Source of the DNA: Clostridia bacterium
GTDB taxonomy: Bacteria > Bacillota > Clostridia > Oscillospirales > Acutalibacteraceae
Reading direction: 5' to 3'
DNA length: 59,308 bases
NCBI GenBank assembly: GCA_017415025.1
Contig: JAFQJH010000003.1
Location: 1-59,308 of the forward strand
Below are positions 54,109 to 59,308 of this stretch, piece after piece. Made by a program: the position numbers and the translations under genes. Each line of letters starts with the position of its first letter. Positions within the stretch are counted from its first letter, which is position 1. The notes beneath the pieces were generated by a model that saw only the letters and a program-made list of their open reading frames with translations, had not been told where the DNA came from and made no database searches.

Positions 54109-54453
54109 TTAACTGTTATTTTTTGCGGTAGTTACAGAAGCTATAAGTTTTCTTCTGATTGTACCGCTTTTATTGATTAATTTTTCGTATGTGCTTTTGT
54201 CTATTGAATTAACCCTGTAAAGTATTTCCAACCAATATTCAGTTTCGTAACATTCCTTTAAAGCGATTTCAAGTTTATGAATGAAATCGGCTCGGCTTTG
54301 TGCATATCTTGCTTCGTGAGAGTTTGCACCGATTGAAGAGCAAAAACGCAATAATTGATTTTTAAAAACACTTCTGTCTTTGATTGTGTCACAAATAGCG
54401 GTTGTTTCTACAGTAAGTTCTATTGCCAATTCTTTAATGGTTTTTTCATTCAT
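54109..54453 (-). CDS. Four-helix-bundle protein (23S rRNA IVS-protein/bAvd-like)
   Basis: A 114-residue, all-helical, charged protein of the TIGR02436 type, a fold shared by proteins encoded in 23S rRNA intervening sequences and by accessory proteins of diversity-generating retroelements. Typical pieces are FKNQLLRFCSSIGANSHEA and FIHKLEIALKECYETEYWLE. The ATG at 54453 is chosen because AGGAAG lies about 9 bp upstream. The longer frame to 54585 translates the palindromic array at 54468-54648 and is judged an artefact. No reverse transcriptase or rRNA gene is adjacent. The biological role is unknown. Confidence 0.78.
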   Translation of the reverse strand: MNEKTIKELAIELTVETTAICDTIKDRSVFKNQLLRFCSSIGANSHEARYAQSRADFIHKLEIALKECYETEYWLEILYRVNSIDKSTYEKLINKSGTIRRKLIASVTTAKNNS

Positions 54454-54467
54454 AAAAAACACTTCCT

Positions 54468-54648
54468 GCGATATACTCGCTGTTACTCGTGCGATATATT
54501 TGTTGCACAAATGCGATATAACCTCAATTGCTTCGGTTGCGATATAATATAAATTCTTGTATTCCGTCCCGCAGGGACATATCACATCACACGGTGATAT
54601 ATCGCGCCTTTCAGGTATATCGCAAATTCTTCCAAGAATTTATATCGC
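54468..54648 (-). repeat. Array of inverted GCGATATA/TATATCGC motifs
   Basis: On the plus strand there are four GCGATATA copies (54468, 54491, 54513, 54539) and then three TATATCGC copies (54598, 54616, 54641), spaced about 18-26 bp apart except for the 50-bp centre. Spacers are small hairpins, for example TTTGTTGCACAAAT (54499-54512) and GTCCC/GGGAC in the centre. The outer part of the inner pair is extended: AAATTCTTG near 54551 mirrors CAAGAATTT near 54634. The array forms the leader of the four-helix-bundle gene. It is not a CRISPR array because spacers are palindromic and motifs invert. Confidence 0.8.
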
Positions 54649-54690
54649 TGAATTCGCGATGCAAATTCAATATATTACAATAATAAATTC

Positions 54691-54719
54691 ATTATATCAC
54701 ATCAATATCACATAGACAA
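54691..54719 (-). promoter_or_regulatory. Promoter reading into the array and four-helix-bundle gene
   Basis: On the minus strand, TTGTCT (54714-54719) and TATAAT (54691-54696) with a 17-bp spacer. Its -35 overlaps that of the divergent promoter. Confidence 0.65.
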
Positions 54720-54741
54720 GAAAATTTTTAAGTGTTATAAT
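54713..54741 (+). promoter_or_regulatory. Promoter of the PflX-like radical SAM gene
   Basis: TAGACA (54713-54718), 17-bp spacer, TATAAT (54736-54741), 22 bp before the ATG. Confidence 0.65.
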
Positions 54742-54763
54742 AAACACAGAGGTGAAATAGTTT

Positions 54764-55639
54764 ATGTTTATTTGCAATTCCTGCCCGAGAAAATGCAATA
54801 TCGACCGAACGGAAAAATTTGGTGTCTGCGGTGTGCCGTCGGAATATAAAATCGCACGTGCCGCTCTGCATTTCTGGGAAGAACCGTGCATCAGCGGCGA
54901 AAGAGGAAGCGGAACGGTTTTCTTTTCGGGCTGTTCGCTCAAGTGTGTCTACTGCCAGAATTATGAAATCAGCAAGGAGTGCAAGGGCAAAGTTATTTCA
55001 GAGGACAGACTTATCGAAATCTTTAAGGAATTGGAAGGTCAGGGAGCGCATAACATAAATCTTGTCAATCCGACTCATTATTCACTTCGGCTTTTTGAAA
55101 CTCTGAAAAAATACAAGCCCACCGTGCCGGTTGTGTGGAATACGGGCGGTTACGACCTTGCGGAAACTCTTAAAAAAGGCGAGGGACTTGCGGACGTTTA
55201 TCTCACCGACATTAAATATGTAAGCGCGAAGGTCTCCAAAAAGTACAGCGGTGCAGAGGATTATTTTTCCGTCGCATCCGAAGCTGTGCTTGAAATGCAA
55301 CGTCAGGTCGGCGGAAATCTTTTTGATGATAACGGAATAATGCAGAAGGGTCTCATCGTCCGACACCTTGTTCTGCCGGGCAATGTCAGCCAGGCTATGG
55401 GAGTTATGGATTGGATAAAAGCTAACCTTCCCGAGGATACAATTATCAGCCTTATGAGTCAGTACACTCCCTGCGGAAAGGCGGGCGAGTATCCGACGAT
55501 TAACCGCAGGCTTTCCGAACGTGAATATGATATCGTCCTCAATCACGCTGAAAAGCTCGGACTCGAAAATGTTTTTATTCAGGAGCTTGATTCCTCAACG
55601 ACGGATTTTATTCCGCCCTTTGACCTGAGCGGAGTATAA
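54764..55639 (+). CDS. PflX-like radical SAM protein
   Basis: A 291-residue radical SAM protein similar to those annotated as putative pyruvate formate-lyase activating enzymes (PflX-like). An N-terminal cysteine cluster (CNSCPRKCNIDR and GVCGV) precedes the radical SAM motif CSLKCVYC (about residues 63-70), then NPTHYSL and IRHLVLPG-like core elements (IVRHLVLPGNVSQ). No pyruvate formate-lyase gene is nearby, so the substrate is unknown. GAGGTGA precedes the ATG. It is transcribed alone. Confidence 0.86.
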   Translation: MFICNSCPRKCNIDRTEKFGVCGVPSEYKIARAALHFWEEPCISGERGSGTVFFSGCSLKCVYCQNYEISKECKGKVISEDRLIEIFKELEGQGAHNINLVNPTHYSLRLFETLKKYKPTVPVVWNTGGYDLAETLKKGEGLADVYLTDIKYVSAKVSKKYSGAEDYFSVASEAVLEMQRQVGGNLFDDNGIMQKGLIVRHLVLPGNVSQAMGVMDWIKANLPEDTIISLMSQYTPCGKAGEYPTINRRLSEREYDIVLNHAEKLGLENVFIQELDSSTTDFIPPFDLSGV

Positions 55640-55645
55640 TTTTAT

Positions 55646-55674
55646 TTGACATTCGGCAATATAAATATTATAAT
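55646..55674 (+). promoter_or_regulatory. Promoter of the dockerin protein gene
   Basis: Exact consensus: TTGACA (55646-55651), 17-bp spacer, TATAAT (55669-55674). Confidence 0.88.
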
Positions 55675-55705
55675 AAATTAGTTAAATGTTAAGGAGGAAA
55701 CCGAA

Positions 55706-56380
55706 ATGAAAATTATCAAAAGAACAACATCACTGCTTCTTGCACTTATTATGATGCTCTCGCTGTTTGCAGTCAACGGCTCTGCCACATCAATCAAAAA
55801 AATTGAAATTGTTGAGCTTCCCGACAAAACAACCTTTGTAAAAGGAACGGATTGGGACTACGGCTATTGGCAGTTCCCCGAGGGTGACGGCTTCGGCAAA
55901 TTCATCAAGAGAGACGGACTTATATCCTTTATGCACCGCGGCGGATACTTCTCCTATTATCAGGACAGAGGAATGCTCAATATGAACGGCCTTGTTGTTA
56001 AGGTAACCTACAGCGACGGCAAAACGAAGAATATCGCTTATAAGGAAACGCTCAATTCAAACGGCGTTGTTGAGCAGAATATTTATGCATCCCCCAAGGG
56101 CGGCGAATATAAGCTCGGCGAAAATACAATCGAGATTTATTTCCTTGAAAACTATAACGTTTACACTTCTTATAAAATCTACATCGTTGATGTAAAGAAG
56201 GGTGACCTCAATTCTGACGGAAGAATCAATTCGACGGATGCCCTTATCGTCCTCAACTACAGCGTTCAGAATATAACCCTCAATGCACAGCAGAAGGCTG
56301 CAGCAGATATGAACGGCGACGGTAAAATCAATTCCGTGGATGCTCTTAAAATTCTCCGCACGAGTGTGGGCATCGAATAA
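55706..56380 (+). CDS. Secreted dockerin protein with Ig-like domain
   Basis: A 224-residue exported protein with a signal peptide (cleavage near GSATS). Residues ~28-165 look like a Big_3-type Ig domain (VELPDKTTFVKG, LVVKVTYSDGKTKNI, GGEYKLGENTIEIYF) with a tyrosine- and glycine-rich insert. The C-terminus is a complete type I dockerin with two calcium loops: GDLNSDGRINSTDALIVL and ADMNGDGKINSVDALKIL. Dockerins bind cohesins, so the protein is probably recruited to a cell-surface scaffold. It has no catalytic domain, which is unusual. AAGGAGG precedes the ATG. Its own promoter and terminator make it monocistronic. Confidence 0.88.
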   Translation: MKIIKRTTSLLLALIMMLSLFAVNGSATSIKKIEIVELPDKTTFVKGTDWDYGYWQFPEGDGFGKFIKRDGLISFMHRGGYFSYYQDRGMLNMNGLVVKVTYSDGKTKNIAYKETLNSNGVVEQNIYASPKGGEYKLGENTIEIYFLENYNVYTSYKIYIVDVKKGDLNSDGRINSTDALIVLNYSVQNITLNAQQKAAADMNGDGKINSVDALKILRTSVGIE

Positions 56381-56393
56381 TTTTTGGCTTTTA

Positions 56394-56429
56394 ACAGTGT
56401 GTCGGCTTTGGTTGGCACACTGTTTTTTT
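56394..56429 (+). terminator. Terminator of the dockerin gene
   Basis: Stem ACAGTGTG/CACACTGT (56394-56401 with 56416-56423) followed by seven Ts. Confidence 0.87.
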
Positions 56430-56442
56430 GTCAAAAAAAGAA

Positions 56443-56471
56443 TTGACGAGATCTTATTTCTGATTTATAAT
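56443..56471 (+). promoter_or_regulatory. Promoter of the DUF362-radical SAM pair
   Basis: TTGACG (56443-56448), 17-bp spacer, TATAAT (56466-56471). Confidence 0.75.
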
Positions 56472-56517
56472 TTTTTATAAGAATATTGTTTCGAAATATA
56501 AAATAAGGTTGTTTGTT

Positions 56518-57645
56518 ATGAATACTTTTGCGGTTTTAAAAACTGAAAATTATGATGATGAAACGCTTTATACGGCTGTAAAAAAGCACCTTGAAATTCA
56601 CAATATCAAGGATGAAGTTTCGAAAAATGCAAGGGTGCTGCTCAAGCCTAATCTCGTAACCGATAAGGAGGCGGCCTTTTCCGTTACGACAAATCCTCGT
56701 TTTGTCTTCGCGGTTATCAGATGTCTTTATGATATCGGTGTAAAAAATATCACCGTTGCCGATTGTCCCGGCGGTGCACTGCTTGTTTTTTCACAGATTC
56801 AGGAGGTTTACGAAAAAACGGGATATTCCTTCCTCGCTGATTACGCTTATCTGAATACGGATTTTACGGGAATTGATGTTAATTCTCCCGACGGTTTTGT
56901 GAACAAAAAATTCAACATCATCAAGGCTGTCAGTGAGGCTGATTATATAATCAATCTGCCGAAGTTCAAAACCCACAATATTACGGGAATAACCGCAGGT
57001 GTAAAAAATCTTTTCGGTACTGTTCCGGGACTGCAGAAGCCTGCCTTCCACGCAAAATACCCGCTGGCAAAGGACTTTTCAAATATGCTCGTCGAGCTTG
57101 CCGCGGTGGTGAAGCCGAATTTTACCATTGTTGATGCGGTCGATATTATGGAGGGCAACGGCCCGACAAACGGAAAAAAGCGATACCTCGGTCTTACCTT
57201 TTCGGGTAAGGATGTCTTTACCCTTGACAGTTTTATTGCAAAAACGCTGGGAATTGCTCAGGAGACTGTGCCGACAATTACTGCTGCAAAGGCAAAAGGC
57301 TTTGTTGATGAAAAATATCTGACGGCAGGGGATACGGATTTTGCGACAGACACTCCGATTCTGCTCTCCGAGCTAACCCGCGCCGATACCGCAGGCGGCA
57401 AAATTGCCGCAAGAATCAGTACTCTTCTTGATAAAGCTCTGGATGCTGTTTTTATGCAGTATCCGCAGATGAACGATAAATGTATTCTTTGTAAGAAATG
57501 TATCGTGACCTGTCCGAAAAAGGCATTGAGCATCCGCGAAAAACGCGTTGTTCTTGACAGGAAAAAGTGCATCGGCTGTCTTTGCTGTGACGAGGTCTGT
57601 ACTAACGGCGCAGTTGATATCAGAAAGAAATTGAAAACGAGATGA
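56518..57645 (+). CDS. DUF362 protein with 2[4Fe-4S] ferredoxin domain
   Basis: A 375-residue cytoplasmic protein. Residues ~1-300 are a DUF362 domain (RVLLKPNLVTDKEAAF, VADCPGGALL, NLPKFKTHNITGITAGVKN, NGPTNGKKRYLG). The C-terminus has two ferredoxin-type clusters: CILCKKCIVTCPKKA and CIGCLCCDEVCTNGA. The protein probably transfers electrons to an unknown substrate or partner. The ATG at 56518 has only a weak AAGG site. An in-frame TTG at 56509 is possible. The B12-binding radical SAM gene starts 4 bp after its stop, making a functional pair likely. Confidence 0.87.
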   Translation: MNTFAVLKTENYDDETLYTAVKKHLEIHNIKDEVSKNARVLLKPNLVTDKEAAFSVTTNPRFVFAVIRCLYDIGVKNITVADCPGGALLVFSQIQEVYEKTGYSFLADYAYLNTDFTGIDVNSPDGFVNKKFNIIKAVSEADYIINLPKFKTHNITGITAGVKNLFGTVPGLQKPAFHAKYPLAKDFSNMLVELAAVVKPNFTIVDAVDIMEGNGPTNGKKRYLGLTFSGKDVFTLDSFIAKTLGIAQETVPTITAAKAKGFVDEKYLTAGDTDFATDTPILLSELTRADTAGGKIAARISTLLDKALDAVFMQYPQMNDKCILCKKCIVTCPKKALSIREKRVVLDRKKCIGCLCCDEVCTNGAVDIRKKLKTR

Positions 57646-57649
57646 TTTT

Positions 57650-59134
57650 ATGAAAATTCTATTTGTTCAGCCGTCAGCAGGATTCCTTATGAGGGGAACA
57701 ACCTATCCTGTCTGCCGGAGCATAATGGTAACGGCATCATATATGAAATCTCTCGGTAACGAGGTGCTCGTTTTTGACCGTTGTATTGATTTTCGTGATG
57801 CTCAAAAGGTTATAAAGGCTTTTAAACCCGATGCGGCAATGCTTTACATTCCGCCGACAGCCTCCGTCAAGGATGCGATTTCGGTTTCCGCTGTCGCGAA
57901 AGAAAATGGCGCCGTAGTTATCTGGGGTGAGGTTGTTGCCGCCGCATTTGCCGAGCAGATTGTCGGGGGAGGCTATGCTGATTTTGTTCTGACGGGTGAA
58001 ACGGAGACAAAACTGCGAAAGCTTCTTGAAGAGTACAGTGGCTCAAAGAATTATTCTTCGGTCAACGGACTTACTTATCTTGAAAACGGAAAAGCGGTTT
58101 CAACGCCCAATATCAACGATGCCGAGCTTGAAGCCTTGCCCGAAATTGATTGGGATTTGATAGACGTCAAAAAATGCTTCCGTCAGTTTCCTCACTGCAA
58201 GCGTATGCTTTATATGTATACCTCGCGCGGCTGTCCTTTTAAGTGTACCTATTGCTACAACACAATGTTTTATAACTCACAGCACAGAAAACGCCCTATC
58301 GGTTATGTGCTCAATGAGATTAAATATCTTGAAAAAAAATACGGGCTTGACGGTGTCAATTTTTCCGACGAGCTTCTTCTGCTGACGGACGATGAGGTTG
58401 AAGAAATCCGCACCTTCCGCGAAAAAAATAATCTTAAATTCTTCTGGGGTGCGGAAACAAGAGCCGATACCTACAAGGATATTGAAAAGCTCCGCAGGAT
58501 GTATGATGCAGGCTGTCGCTGGCTGATGCTCGGACTCGAAACAGGCAGTCCCGAAACGCGTGAAAAAATCAGCAAGCCGATGGATCATACGCTTATCCGC
58601 AGGTTTGTCGATATGTGTACCGAGGTCGGCATAACCACTTTCGGCTCTTTTATCATCGGCTTTCATAATGAAACGCCCGAACAGCTCCGAGAGACGGTTG
58701 CCTTCGCGCAGAGCCTCAACGTCGATGCGTTTTTGTTCAATTATTATGTAGTTATCCCGAAAACTCCGATGGGCAATGATGTTGTAAGGGATAACAATCT
58801 TAGCCTTGATGAAATTTTCCTTCAATCAAAGGCATCATCGCAGATTCAGAGTCTGTCAAAAAATTATTCGTACATTCCCGACAGAGATCTGCTCGTTGTC
58901 AAAAGCTGTTTTGATTGGATGACCTTTACGCGCAAGAAAAAGGAAGCCTCGCAGAAAAATATGTTTCTCAACAAAGCGCTTGATGTTCTTGCTCACTTTG
59001 CCGAGGGCGGTGTAAAAAACGCAGTATCAAATGTATTTGATGCAGGTAAAACTTTTGTAACTGTTGTTTTTTATTCTCACGCTTTCCCGAAGATAAGGAA
59101 AAAGTACGGCATTAAAAACGTTAATAAAAAATAA
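57650..59134 (+). CDS. B12-binding domain radical SAM protein
   Basis: A 494-residue protein. The N-terminal ~135 residues have a Rossmann-like cobalamin-binding type fold (FKPDAAMLYIPPTASVKDA, GAVVIWGEVVAAAFAE, YADFVLTGETETKL), but the classical DxHxxG histidine motif is not evident. The radical SAM motif is CPFKCTYC (about residues 195-202) within YTSRGCPF. Later parts include WGAETRADTY, GCRWLMLGLETGS and FGSFIIGFHNETPEQ, typical of methylthiotransferase-like or class B methylase SPASM-free enzymes. The substrate is unknown. It is coupled to the DUF362 ferredoxin gene. A strong terminator follows. Confidence 0.87.
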   Translation: MKILFVQPSAGFLMRGTTYPVCRSIMVTASYMKSLGNEVLVFDRCIDFRDAQKVIKAFKPDAAMLYIPPTASVKDAISVSAVAKENGAVVIWGEVVAAAFAEQIVGGGYADFVLTGETETKLRKLLEEYSGSKNYSSVNGLTYLENGKAVSTPNINDAELEALPEIDWDLIDVKKCFRQFPHCKRMLYMYTSRGCPFKCTYCYNTMFYNSQHRKRPIGYVLNEIKYLEKKYGLDGVNFSDELLLLTDDEVEEIRTFREKNNLKFFWGAETRADTYKDIEKLRRMYDAGCRWLMLGLETGSPETREKISKPMDHTLIRRFVDMCTEVGITTFGSFIIGFHNETPEQLRETVAFAQSLNVDAFLFNYYVVIPKTPMGNDVVRDNNLSLDEIFLQSKASSQIQSLSKNYSYIPDRDLLVVKSCFDWMTFTRKKKEASQKNMFLNKALDVLAHFAEGGVKNAVSNVFDAGKTFVTVVFYSHAFPKIRKKYGIKNVNKK

Positions 59135-59137
59135 TTT

Positions 59138-59172
59138 CAGCGTGCTTTACGTTCTGTAAAGCACGCTGTTTT
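59138..59172 (+). terminator. Terminator of the DUF362-radical SAM unit
   Basis: Perfect 13-bp stem (59138-59150 with 59156-59168) with a GTTCT loop and then TTTTA. Confidence 0.92.
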
Positions 59173-59194
59173 ATGGCTTTAGCCAGTTGAGGGA

Positions 59195-59308
59195 GGAACG
59201 ACCGAAACAGACAACCACCCGCTATGCGGGTGGGGAATAAAAGTTATACAAAAATTCTCCAATCTAGTAGAATAAGGGTGTTCAGGTCTTATTGAAAAAG
59301 AAAGGAGA
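59195..59308 (+). mobile_element. Possible left end of an IS200/IS605-type element (cut by window end)
   Basis: A perfect hairpin CCACCCGC/GCGGGTGG (59215-59222 with 59226-59233, loop TAT) is followed by about 60 bp of A+T-rich leader. The window ends on GAAAGGAGA, a ribosome binding site for a gene starting just outside. Subterminal hairpins ahead of a transposase gene are typical of IS200/IS605 left ends. No coding part is visible, so the call is tentative. Confidence 0.4.

Noticed and set aside
54454-54585. Longer start for the four-helix-bundle protein
   Set aside because: It would encode the repeat array (CCCGCAGGG and GATATA units), while ATG 54453 has a plausible ribosome site and covers the whole bundle.
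54468-54648. Regularly spaced short motif resembling a CRISPR array
   Set aside because: The motif is only 8 bp and switches orientation midway. The spacers are small palindromes and no cas genes are present.
54764-55639. Radical SAM gene as sulfatase maturase for the sulfatase at 34176
   Set aside because: It lacks the C-terminal SPASM cysteine clusters expected of anSME and is closer to PflX-like proteins.

Overview
The window looks like a chromosomal segment of an anaerobic, gut-type Clostridia (Ruminococcaceae/Oscillospirales-like). Evidence: Firmicutes-style GGAGG ribosome sites, frequent TTG starts, a zinc-finger Clp ATPase, many radical-SAM enzymes, a type I dockerin, glycan-degrading genes and TTGACA/TATAAT promoters with 17-bp spacing. 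The taxon is inferred from gene content only.

Layout. 1-366: the 3' end of a 23S rRNA gene, joined abruptly at about position 112 to non-rRNA sequence, then a terminator and no 5S gene. 409-2386: a long structured leader with a terminator-like hairpin in front of a secreted GLUG-repeat surface protein. 2387-2823: a convergent-gene hairpin and a cluster of small palindromic repeats. 2824-8158: mtaB, a D,D-carboxypeptidase, pgi, a small P-loop protein, and the yceD-rpmF pair. 8276-9261: an accessory patch with a FlaR-like kinase and a 454-bp element with inverted-repeat ends carrying a DUF559 endonuclease-like gene.

9298-24814: one long plus-strand housekeeping run: DUF512 radical SAM protein, der, an unknown, ruvC-ruvA-ruvB, glmM, an rRNA-type methyltransferase, ecfA1-ecfA2-ecfT-truA, a DUF5711-like protein, a CvpA-like protein, pgsA and a ClpE-like ATPase. 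Overlaps and short gaps suggest co-transcription of several blocks. 24860-27807: zur-znuA-znuC-znuB behind a promoter that contains a perfect 14-bp-arm palindrome. 28345-28565: a stand-alone 5S rRNA gene with its own promoter and terminator.

28612-48281: mixed metabolism and surface functions: a secreted lipase-like hydrolase, an orphan BMP lipoprotein, acyl-CoA synthetase, patatin, sulfatase, recG, an orphan peptide-binding lipoprotein, ymdB, a MATE exporter, a Big_2 protein with a possible cohesin-like domain and a hydrophobic tail, a GH38 alpha-mannosidase, GNAT, SGNH hydrolase and MFS. 48332-51504: a tandem duplication of a GPH-type sugar symporter. 51658-54453: a small membrane protein, ybaK, alr, a cyclophilin lipoprotein and a four-helix-bundle protein whose leader is an array of GCGATATA palindromes. 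54764-59134: a PflX-like radical SAM protein, a dockerin protein, and a DUF362/ferredoxin gene coupled to a B12-binding radical SAM gene. The window ends in what may be the left end of an IS200/IS605-type element.

The best candidates for little-described biology are two small gene-plus-palindrome units (DUF559 at 8808-9261; four-helix bundle at 54109-54648), the leader at 409-577, and the split rRNA arrangement. All calls were made by eye, without database searches.
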